The translations under genes were made by a program, and so were the position numbers. This document shows positions 25,826 through 36,447 of a DNA stretch of 64,000 bases, piece by piece. The stretch spans positions 151,088 through 215,087 of the forward strand of contig NCSJ02000033.1 of the NCBI GenBank assembly GCA_002812745.2, written 5' to 3'. Below the pieces are notes generated by a model, which was given only the letters and a program-made list of their open reading frames with translations, ran no database searches and had not been told where the DNA came from. This stretch comes from Scytalidium lignicola. Lineage: Eukaryota > Ascomycota > Leotiomycetes. Positions within the stretch are counted from its first letter, which is position 1, and each line of letters begins with the position of its first letter.

Positions 25826-26805
25826 AGTGCTCTGTAGAAAAGGACGGCAGACAAGAGGAGACACAAGGACGAGACTACAATCAAAGGAGAGACCGCAACG
25901 ACGAAGGACTGAAAGATTGAAATACACCGATCCGCATCAGTCTAGAGAATAGCAATACGACCCAATATTATGGTCTTTGTCTAGATGTAGAAGGTAACAT
26001 AGCTACATAGCCTAGATGCAGAAGGTAACTATTGTAGAATCTCAAATTTATAGTTAGATCTCCGAGCTGTCAGGGGTCCAACGAGCGATTTGCATTCTAG
26101 TGCGGACAAAACGGCATAATAAATCTGATATGGTGAGATATTACTCGCTGAAATCTACGGTAGATAAGGCAAATAAATTGAGGTGCAGAGCTGTCAGGGA
26201 CAGATCCCGGCAGCTGCACGTTTGTGAATACGAAGTAATCATGGCACCATATATACACTATAGAGCCCCTATTATACTGTCACCTAGGCATAGTCCAGTT
26301 ACCTAAGGTTATTTTGGGAAGAACCGCTGGTATGCAAATAGTAAGCTCATTTATCGAGTATTGGGGAAATGACAACTCAGAAAGAAGGTTCTCATGTCGG
26401 CACCTACACACCTCCGGAGTTTGCATTGTGACGATAATTAATGCAAGGGCGCTGTACCCCGCTTCACTGTCTGCCGATCTGTAATTACCGTGTTGATGCA
26501 AAGATTCCTTATCGTTCATAGTCGACCTTCTTGAACGGGATAGGACGGGTCGATCGGATGCAGCTTGAATACGAGGTAGCTTGTCTGAATCCGGCTATCC
26601 CAATGCTACAGTACCCACGCAGTCGAGCCATCATGAAGTTATAAAACATCAGCGACTCGGTCCCGTAGAGTTTCCTGGCGTCGGTCTAGATTTAAGGGAC
26701 GGATGCTAGAAGAGCAGGAGCCGCCATCCAACCTTCACTTTCCTCAGTGTGCCTTCCTTCATCGCATTAACTCGGCTTCACTCTTCATCAATTATTGTTG
26801 CAGCC
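25826..26805. promoter_or_regulatory. Divergent promoter between sedolisin and small secreted protein
   Basis: About 980 bp between two head-to-head signal-peptide genes. It contains an 18-bp imperfect direct repeat (CTAGATGTAGAAGGTAAC / CTAGATGCAGAAGGTAAC) near 25.98-26.03 kb and two copies of GAGCTGTCAGG near 26.06 and 26.19 kb. No coding signal. Confidence 0.5.
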
Positions 26806-27426
26806 ATGCTCTACAATCGTATCGTCAGTGCCCTGGCCCTGGCTACAGGCGTCTTCGCAACCTCTCCCATCACATCTGCGGATGGACTCGTCTTCAATGT
26901 TGTCCTGGTCAACCAGACGACAGAAGCCGGCGGCCCATTCAATCTCGCAGTCCGGCTGAACGAGTACAACCCGTCAATCGGACTTGCCCCTGACTTTGAC
27001 TACTATGTCGGAGTAGACTCCAGTTCGCCCAAGCTAGTCGGCAACCTCACGTCTGGCGCCCTCTACAGCCAGGGTTTCACCCCAGATGGTGAACTCTATG
27101 ACGATGATTACGTCCTCTACATCAACGTGGAGATGTACGACGATAGCACGACGTTCTATACAACTGGCCTTGGCAATGTCACTGCAAGTTCTGACTTCTT
27201 TGACGACGGTTGGCTGCTAGTTCCATCCGATGGCAACACCACCACTTACGACCTGGTCCATTCCCAGCCCAACGGTACCATCGGCGGCTGGCGGCTATGC
27301 GTGGCCACCTTCAACAACGACGCCGGCCCATGGTCGTGGCTTCAGTACTTCGCGTACACTGGTAACACGGCTTTGGAGTCCCAGTACTGCGAGGACATCT
27401 ATGTCCAGACCACTATCACGTCGTGA
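26806..27426 (+). CDS. Small secreted protein of unknown function
   Basis: 206 residues, single exon. The ATG at 26806 (GCAGCCATGC) begins a clear signal peptide 'MLYNRIVSALALATGVFA', with cleavage likely after it. The mature protein is acidic and rich in Asp, Tyr, Thr and Gly. It has several N-glycosylation sequons (NQT, NLT, NVT, NTT, NGT) and two Cys near the C-terminus (LCVA and YCED) that could pair. No transmembrane segment. Its beta-rich pattern and the 'GGWRLCVATFNNDAGPWSWL' segment recall small fungal secreted proteins of the DUF7907 kind, but I cannot confirm the family. An extracellular or cell-wall role is inferred. It sits at the edge of the AT-rich block. Confidence 0.75.
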   Translation: MLYNRIVSALALATGVFATSPITSADGLVFNVVLVNQTTEAGGPFNLAVRLNEYNPSIGLAPDFDYYVGVDSSSPKLVGNLTSGALYSQGFTPDGELYDDDYVLYINVEMYDDSTTFYTTGLGNVTASSDFFDDGWLLVPSDGNTTTYDLVHSQPNGTIGGWRLCVATFNNDAGPWSWLQYFAYTGNTALESQYCEDIYVQTTITS

Positions 27427-28867
27427 CGTGGCGGAGAACGGATAAGTGTGTTCTTAACGATGACTAGGGAGCGGTAGTAGTAGTACTACCAGTACTGCAC
27501 CAAGTTGCAATAGGCACAGATCGCCGAGCTTGCAGTATTTTTCCGAGACCAAGCTTTCGTAGTTCAAACAGATCAATATAGATGAGCTTCTTAATTAATG
27601 TAAGAATTAATGCTTGCATAAGCTTCCCTTTAATTGGTCTATGCATATAATACTAGTCCATAAAGTAACAATTTTTAGGACAACGAGAAATACGAATATT
27701 AGTCTGTATACATCTAGCTGTTAAGAAGTTTTCAGTACAATTTGGATAGAAAGTTAAGTCTATTGAAACAACTCACTCCTTGGTATCCTTCAGAAAACTG
27801 AGGTATTCGAGGTCGGGGTCGATTGAGATATAAGTATACCACGTGGACAGGGACGAGCGAAGACGACAAGTTATAACGCGGCAGATCCTGAGTGTAATCA
27901 ATAAGTAATAAAATTTCAGCTAGGGCTAGTATCTATAGCTATGGAAGCCTGTAAATATGAGCTATTTGTTCATTGTAGAGTTAGTTCTTTAGTTGAAATT
28001 CAGTTGAAATCCAGTTAATGTTATACGATTGATGCTTGTATAACCTTGTAAAACATTGAATATGTTATAAAGAAGACTTAAATATTATCATTGAAAATAG
28101 GGTTGGAGAATGTGTTTTTGGGGTTGACTTTATAAAGAGGCTTTAGCTAAAAAGAGGGGAGCTTCTTTTTCTGTAGTAAGGATTAGAGAAGCGCTTAATA
28201 AGAATAGATTAAGGAGACTTTGTAGTTAGATAATATAATGTTTTATAATGTATTAATGTATTAATGTATTAAACTTATATGTAATAGGTGTGTAAGCAAT
28301 TAACTACTAGACTATTCTAATGCAAAAACGGAACCTATCAGAAAACTGAGGTCTAAACCTCAAGTTTCTGAGGTGTTCCGTTTGGTGTCGATCTAGATAC
28401 AAGTAGACTATGTTAATCCATCAAAGAAATATGATAAAAGATCTTAACACGCTCTTACAACAACTATCTCGTTCAAACCAACATCAAGATGAATGAGCGG
28501 CAAAAAAACACTGGTTTTTTGCTGCTTTTTGGGTGTTGGATCTTTTTTTTACAGAGAGGTGGTTGTATCACATTGTGTAGATAGGGTACACTACTTTCTA
28601 ATGCTGCTGTTGTCTGTCTGTATGCTTCTGGAAGCTTGAAAGGGTCGATTTTGATTTGTAACGCGTTGAATTGATGAAAATATAGTTGGTTGCACAATAT
28701 ATGACTTTGCGCAATATATGACTCAATTTTGGCTCTACAGACTATGCTGTGAGTTCGTAGCCCTCACCACGTACAGGTGTTGAGTCTCGAGGGCCCAAAA
28801 AATATCTCTTGAGATAGTTCTGAATACTGTAATATTTAGGGCCCTGAACTCAAGAGAGGAGAATATC
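27427..28867. other. AT-rich spacer at the start of the repeat-rich block
   Basis: No gene is seen. Base composition drops sharply after 27.5 kb. The stretch contains the MITE-like repeats and hairpin reported separately at 27.79-28.41 kb. Confidence 0.5.
27790..28412. repeat. Possible MITE-like element with duplicated end and hairpin
   Basis: A motif near 27791 (CAGAAAACTGAGGT followed by ATTCGAGGTCGGGGTCGA) recurs in diverged form near 28364 (TTTCTGAGGTGTTCCG then TTTGGTGTCGATCTAGATAC). The right end also contains an imperfect 25-bp inverted repeat with a 4-nt loop (28328-28352 and 28357-28381, outer bases ACGGAAC/GTTCCGT). The interior codes for nothing. Element boundaries are uncertain. 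Confidence 0.45.
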
Positions 28868-28949
28868 CTCTCTGACGGGGAGTCGAACCCCGATCTCCCG
28901 CGCATTGTCAGATGACAAGCGGAAATCATGACCGTTAGACCATCAAAGA
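28868..28949 (-). tRNA. tRNA-Asp (GTC) with a short intron
   Basis: The cloverleaf reads cleanly on the minus strand. Acceptor TCTTTGA pairs with TCAGAGA (one G-U). The T arm is CGGGG-TTCGACT-CCCCG. The anticodon stem is TCCGC/GCGGG with loop TT-GTC-A. About 10 nt interrupt the anticodon loop after position 37, the usual place for a nuclear tRNA intron. Without it the anticodon is GTC (Asp). The discriminator base is G. Surrounding DNA is AT-rich repeat, but the tRNA itself is not degraded. Confidence 0.88.
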
Positions 28950-29487
28950 CTGTTCTCCGATTTCCCCCAAGCTAATTTATTAGGTCCAGTTATTTACTTC
29001 TATCGCTTCAAATCTTGATTTACGATTTACTACCATACCGGTATTAAAGATAAACCGTGGTTAACACGACTTCAGAACGTCAGCAACCGTAAGGCCTAAG
29101 GCTGACGATTATCTGGAAATTCGTTTTCTGCTAGCTAGAGGTCTGAGCGCAACCACTTGTTCACGTTTGACACGTAGGCTTTATATGTTCAGGTGGCGAC
29201 TCTGTCTTGTTTCCTGCCTGCACATAAGTCTCAAATAGACAGACTAGGTTAGCATACTTCTACAAATGTCTCTGATTTCCTGTTCTTGAGGTTCTATCAG
29301 ACTTGGAACCTACTGCTTTCCTTACTACCCTCTAATACTCATATAGTCATCCAATATTTTGTCTGAGCAAGCTTTCATCGCCAGTTTCACCATTGGATAT
29401 ACATGTAACATTGAAAGTTAGATAGAATGCGTTGAAAATAACGAATAAAAAAAATTCGTATATAATAATTGTAAAAGAAACTCAAAT

Positions 29488-32400
29488 CCAAACATTCTTA
29501 ATGTGTTAATACAACTCTTGTGGATCTTACTATATAAGACTCCAATGTAAATTTGATGTTAATACTAGTTCTAGAATTTTCCACCAAAAAGCTCCAATAC
29601 ATGAAAAGGACTACTACTAATGTAGTACTTATAGTACTTTGAGCAACGAACAAGTTCTTCTCCATTCTCTTTATTTCTGTTATCCTAGAATGCAAGACTT
29701 ATGTAAAGGTCTAGAGCAGGATTGGAAAACTCCTAATGAAATAAGTATTCAAATGAAACCTTCATGTCAAAGTCTATCCCGGAAGATATCTAGTTTATTA
29801 TAAAACGACAACCTAAATCTTGTAGTCTACAAAGAATTTTTTAATAATAAATCTCTTCTAGTCAACATAGTATTCAGCTATCAACGTTGCTACTTTCAAT
29901 GCTATTAATCTTGATATAGAATACATATGCAAGGAAGGTCTCAGTTATAGCCGAAATTGTTGCCAACATAGCAGGGTTACCAAAATAGTTAATAGTTTGC
30001 TTATCTAGTTCTTCGATGCTTGACATGTCGTCAAGAGTTGGTAATATCCCTTAAAACTTTATATTAAGCCAGTGATAGCATTTCCAATCCTTCTCTTCTA
30101 ATTCGGATTGGTATGCCTGCCAAAGTCATTCCAAATCAAGATTTGTCTTAAACAAGTCAATACATCTCTTAAGCTAGTCACTTACTATAAAGGAATATAT
30201 CGGATTTCTGTTTGACATTCGTTCACCCTATCCAGTACCTATACTTATGGCTATGTTAATATTTGAGATATTCCAGATTTTGCAAGCCTCATTAACAGCA
30301 AGTTGTACAAGATTGTTGTTAAGCAAACTACTATCCTGTAAAGACATTCCATTTAGTGTTATATATGTCAGAAATATCAAAGGCGCTGTTGATGTACATT
30401 TAGCCTTGTAAAAGCTGGTTAAGCTACTTTCAAGAGACCTCGTTATATCTGAGGATACTTATGCCTCCTATATCTTGATTTCCTTATCTATATAGTCCTT
30501 GCAGTAGAGAATTACACCTTGAAACCTGAGTTAAGAATGACTTTAAAAAGCTTAGATATACTTACCTCCTTTTACTGTCTCATGATTGTAATTACTCAAT
30601 ACCATTATCTTATTTATAAGACTAATTACTATTATAACTCCGACTTTTAAAGAAGGATATCTGTATAGCAAACCAAAAACCCAATGTATAACCTGATTTT
30701 GTCCATGAAAAGCCTTTTTAAGTTTATCTTCTAATACACCTTCATTGAAATAGTTATCTATCCTAAAACTGATAAGATATCTTAAAAGAAGTATTCCAGT
30801 AGCAAAGTGTAGTTTGAAAGCTTTTTGTACAAATGATTTAAACTTGTTTAAGCATTCTTTGGCAGATTATAAATTAAAGCCTAAAGCAAAAGCAAGTATT
30901 TCACTTATACACATTAGTGATTAATCCAAAAATGATATTGTGCATATATCATACCAAAGCTCATCCTGATAATTACATCAAAAAAAATGATATATTGGTA
31001 GTTCAAGACCAATTTCAACCTTAAGAAGTTGTAATATTCTTGTTAAAATTATTCCTCAAACCCTACTACCATCGATGGCTAATATTCGAGGATAAGCCTT
31101 ATTAGGTATAAATTGAATAGTACTTTTGACAATGTTATCTAAGGAAATTTTGTTGTATAAGATGTACTTTTCCAAAGTGTAGTTATTAGTGGATATTAAC
31201 ATTCTAAATAACTTAACACATTGATTGTATATTACATATATACAACTCAGTTTTACATTAAGCTATTCATTCAAACAAACAAAACAAGTTCTGTTAGAAA
31301 ATGTTTTAATCCAGAACAACCGCTTATTTGAAAGGATCTTAGAATGTTTATTGACTATACATTAAAACCACCTAACCTCATTCAATTTCGATAACAGTTT
31401 ATCTGTATACTCCTTTAATTCATTATGAAATGTTTTAAGTGACTTAACTGTGAATAGACATTCAAAAGAACCTAATGTAATAAGACCTTTATTGTCTTGA
31501 TAACCTTATGTATAGCCCTTCTAGATATTAAGGCATTCTCGTTCTTCCAGCTTGTACCAACAATAAGTTAACTTATAAAAATCTTGATAAGCAAAAGTAT
31601 AAATATCGTTGAAGTTCTGGAGTTGTAATTTTTCTTCCATAATTACCTTTATCAGTGATAGACTCTTTTAAGAGATATCTGATTAACGAATTTAGTGTTT
31701 GATTTTTGTTAATAATTTTCAAAACAATATAAAACAAGAAAAGCTTTTAAAGTCTGTTATTAAACTGAATTGGATTTGTCTCTTTGTCTCTTAACCTTTT
31801 CATTAGATAAATAACATAGTCTTTAATATTTTTTGGAACCACTTAACTTTCTAAGTAGAACTAGGAGAAGTTGAAAGGCTAGTCGAAGTGGTTGTTAAAG
31901 AAATACTTTAATGCTCTATTCACAAATGTTATAAACAAAATTAAGTTAATTTGATTAAAATTATCTTGTCTTTCAACATGGACTTGATCATTAAAAGTAT
32001 TAATTCTTTTTCTCAATTGTTCAAATTGTTAAAAGATCCAATCTAGGCCATTGTGACAAGTTAGGATATATACAACTGAATAATCTTTGAAATAACAAAG
32101 AAGTAAGCTCTTAACAGACATTATCTTATATTGGTCAAAAAGCATCTCATTCTATTTTACAACAATTTAAGCTAGTTCCAAGTCTACCAATTCCTAATCT
32201 TTTGACTTGTCAAGCATTTTCTCCTTAGCTTACTCTTTATCTGACTAGTCTTCTAAGTCTAACTGTTGGTTATTGACAATAATAATTGCTCTTGGAAGAG
32301 CAGATTGATTTAATGATTTCACATGTACTTTGTCTGCATAAAAAATCATTTTTTGAGCAATATCTTCTGTAATATTGATTTGTTAAGTAACAAAACATAA

Positions 32401-33600
32401 GATGTCGTTGAAAGAGTATAAAATACAAGGATATATTTCTTCAACCCAGAATTTCCTGGGTTTACTAGAGGTTTCAAATCTAAGAGTTTCGTTCTATACA
32501 TTTCTATGCTATTATCAGCCATTACTTAATGGAGTAACAGTGGAAAAGAAAGGACAAACCTTAAACTATAATACATTTGAATAGCCTTTGTTGAGAACGG
32601 GTCATGGTTACTACTTTACAGTCCTTCACAGTCTGCAAATAGCATTAGTCGACTTGAATCGATTGAGCTCAAGTCCGGATATAAGTGCATGTCAGACAAG
32701 GTAAACTCTTCTGGAATTCCAAGTACTAGAGCATTAGTTATGTCAAAGTGTTAATTTTAACCTTACATAATTAAGCCTTTTTAATTAATAGTTAGTAAGT
32801 TATAACATAGAAAAGAAGAGGATGGAAAGTAAACACTAAAGTTGTACTTTGTACTCATGATAACAGTTGATTTCTCTGCCCTAATAAGACTAATGAATGC
32901 AATTAAACTTGGAAACTGGTTTTGTATACCATTAATGAATCTCGAAGAGAGTATCAGCTAAGGGTATAAATAGGTGTTGATGAGAACTTTTGAACTTTTA
33001 AAAACTCCAAACCAATGACTCTGAAGATCTTGGTTATGAAAGTCAGTTTACTTGTTGACATGTCTTGTCTTGAGCATAGCCAAGATTCAAGCATTTTTCC
33101 ATGGAGAGGTCTTTCTATGGCTTACCATAGGAATAATATGAAATTCGTCTTAGTAAGTTGAATATATTACCAGTTTACACTACGTACAATAATATAGAAT
33201 GTCAATACTAATGTCTTTGCAAATAGCACAAGCAGATAAAACTGTATTTTGGAGGATATTGTTACTATTGCTATCCATCAATAAGAGTAACTATGAGAAG
33301 AAAAAGGCCTTGAAGGGATTCTTACCTAATTTTACTTACATCTATATTGTCCAACAACGATTCGAGTAGAATCGGTTGTCTTAAAGTACTTGTATGAACT
33401 ACCAAATTGTGTTATTATTACAAGAGTTTCTCACAAAATACAAGAGGGAATTGAAACTTATAGTTTTGTACGTCTACATCAAATACCATTGTTAGATTAT
33501 CTTCTTAATAGTACAACACTTCTCCAACTTCTTAGAAGGTTGTTATTGTAATAGCCTTACTTGTGAAACTTGGAAATGTTAGCATGACATATAAGACCAC
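29488..33600 (-). pseudogene. RIP-degraded RING-like/patatin phospholipase gene
   Basis: Minus-strand reading frames preserve a long protein broken by stops that mostly correspond to CAA, CAG or CGA codons. Around 31.29-31.2 kb a Cys-rich RING-like segment survives (CFVCLNE, then SC, then NQCVKLF). Next is the patatin glycine box at 31080 (AIDGSRV*G, formerly DGGGVRG). The GxSxG elbow, now RMSFG, is near 30.97 kb. A 100-codon stop-free stretch follows at 30866-30566 ('SAKECLNKFKSFVQKAFKLH'). After an intron (donor GTAAGT) come 'NNNLVQLAVNEACKIW', ISIGTG and 'LPTLDDMSSIEELDK'. Upstream exons (33.6-31.3 kb) keep segments such as 'VGEVLYY', 'KSLNQSALPRAIIIVNN' and 'PLADTLFEI'. In ascomycetes this layout occurs in multicopy patatin proteins. 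Exon limits are approximate. Confidence 0.75.
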
Positions 33601-36447
33601 CGCCGATAACCTACAATTCAGAGTTATCTTTAATAGATAAGCTATTGGCTGAATTACACAAGTTTGTAAAGAACTAATTCAAGCGACTATTGCTTGTTAC
33701 ATTACTGTATTTTACTTCAAAAATTTAAATGACAATTTACGAACTATATGTTGAAAATACCTAACTTTATCAGTGTGTTTAATAACTAGTCTCTTAAGGA
33801 ATTACATATAACAATTCAGAACACTAAAAATCTATATCATTTATATATATTATAAAATTATTTCTTGTAGAACTCTTGAAAGGTGAATACAAGAAATACA
33901 AAAATAATCAATTTCGAAAACCTAAACCTTATCAAATTTCAATTCGAAAAGTTATATAATTTCTGATGGAATGTACGATTTAACAGATAATTCAACAGCT
34001 TCTCGGAATGTCTGAAGACATAGGGCCACCCAGCTTTAGTGTCTAAATGAGGAATACACATCACAAAATCGAAGTACCATTTTACTAAATATTAATTACT
34101 ATATAATACTTTGTTATAGAAAGTCATGATATGAGATAAGGCATTAGTCCTTATTCCTTCTCTTTATTCAATTCGACTACCTTGCCATCTTGTGGTCATC
34201 TTTTGGCCTAACATACGAAGCCTCTAATGCAAGATAAGGGAATAGTAGCCAATGATTCTCATGTTATCATGAAGTTAAATGAGGCTGACAAGGAACTCAC
34301 TAACATTGTGCGACCACCAATCTTGCATAGCCTCCGGAGTCTAAGCAATATGCTAAGGGCAATACTACTGAGGGAGTAGCAATTGCGCTTTGGTATACCA
34401 GGGCTTGACGAATAGCGAAGAAGCCATTAACACTTAAGGGGAAGTAGAATTCTACAATTAGCAAGTCCTGGCTTATGTTACCCCTAAGGCCATTATACTA
34501 AAGTAACTTCTTTGCAAACAAGTTTGCTAAGACATTTAGTCCATTTCAAATATCCAGACATCTTTGTTGTTTTCAAGGATTAACTCTTTTGATAAATCAA
34601 AAAGCAAAACTAAATTTTACAAGATTATTATCCTAGAAAATCCTATAAAATAGTTTCTTAATTTACTTATTTCTCTAACAGACTGTATAAATCACTATTA
34701 GACTATCAAAGACTTTTTCAATCTTTTCTAAATTAATTACCGAAAGAGTAATTATTTGAACCTTTGTTCCTAAACCTAGATCTGTGGTTTATACAGATTA
34801 ATAGCAATGCCCAGAAATTTATTCTACTTTGTCCAACAAAANTTTTTTTCAATATATGTAATTTACAAAATTCTATAACATATATTGACTGTCACCATTT
34901 CTATATATGTTATTCTGTAATGATTATTTGAAATAATAGATTTAAGAGAAAAGAAGATAAAGAAAAGGCAAGAGACAGAATTATAATCAATTCCAGAAAC
35001 GTTTCAAATTACTTCACCATTAATATTATGGAATTGATAGGCCTGGATTGTTTTTGCAACCATACCTGATATCAATATTTTATAGTTATAAATCCCAAAG
35101 ATTAGCCATGGCTATGACTGATCATATATGGACCTTGTCGACTAAGCTTGCCTTGTCTTCATGTCGTATATAATAGCAGCGTATGTACTCTTACAGGAAA
35201 TGACAACTTCTGTTGACAGTCGTGCTGATTCCATAATTGATGAGGGGACCCTAGGACAGAATACAATCCTGGAAATCCTTTAGGTAGGCTTATTATTTTG
35301 GTTGTTAAACGTTTGAGCTTCTTGTGAATGAATGATAATTAAATATCTCATTTTTGTACTTTGAATTGCAGATGTCCAATAAGATTTCGACGACTAAAGT
35401 GAGGCATTTACTGACCACGGAGTTGAAAGCCTTACGTGATTGTGTGATAAAGATATATCAACTTTAGACAATGTCACATCACCGCCGCAGGACGATGTGG
35501 TGTGCTGGCCAAGCACCTGATTGGTAGCCTTGCAGTTGGAGCAACTGGAATACCCTGGCAAATTTTTCAATATTATGTAGGATTTTGCTCAGCTTTTTAG
35601 CCAGAAAAGACAACAATTGTCACACAAAGGCAGATACCAAATCCTTTATGCTAGCCCTAAGAAACAACAGACAAAACTGAATTATGTATTACCAGTACAT
35701 CGTATTATATTTCAGNTTTTTTTTAATAACCCAATTATTCTCTCATCTATTTTCGTCAACCAATTATAATTACTCTAATAATACAAAGTTTCATTAGGAA
35801 ATTTCATTGCTGCCCAACGCCAATAATTAAAATGACATGAGCATCATTAGAAAATTTCCCTCAGCGTGAGCTTTCCTCCTAAAATCCCTCATTAAGAATG
35901 TATCAATGTTCAATAGACTTCGATTATCTGGTTCTTGTCTAGAATACTCAAAGCTCTATTGGATGACGGCACAAGGCCCGTTACCTCGCTGTTCCTCATT
36001 TAAGAGGTTATTGTGGATAACGCTCTCAATTAATGCAATTGTTGCATCTTCCAAGAGACCGGTGGACAGACCGCTCACTCAAAAAACAGTGGATTTTCTC
36101 ATCGTCAATGCTGTAGGTAAATCAGGCTGCAGATGCTGGCATGATTCAACTGGGGATCGAAGCAACGTCACATGATCAATTAGGTTTGAAATATGCTCCA
36201 GCCGATACCTAAAGTACTCTCATTCATGAATTGGCTAGCAGATAAACGAAGTTTTGCCTTTTGATGAGAATGTTACGTGAAAGCCTACTTCTGCCTGAAT
36301 TATACAACCAATCAACAAAGTGAAGTGACGAAGCTAATCTTATATTCCCCTTCCGCTGCGGGAGATATTGGAACCTGCTTTACTATCCCGAATTTACCGG
36401 TGTCGTATGTGGCGAGAATCTTGGGCAAAGAGATCCTTTCGGTCAAA
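33601..36447. other. AT-rich relic DNA with two GC-richer patches
   Basis: No intact gene. Patches at about 34.14-34.52 and 35.10-35.60 kb have near-normal composition, unlike their flanks, suggesting unique DNA spared by RIP. A start-like segment at about 35.20 kb (MTTSVDSRADSIIDEG) ends in a stop after some 27 codons and may be a gene relic. Single Ns at 34843 and 35716 adjoin T runs. Confidence 0.4.

Noticed and set aside
35906..36175. 89-codon plus-strand open frame upstream of the HET gene
   Set aside because: Has an ATG but no recognisable features or splice link to the HET gene.
36277..36447. Upstream extension of the HET frame
   Set aside because: Open only with a GTG start; the HET family start is better placed at ATG 36448.
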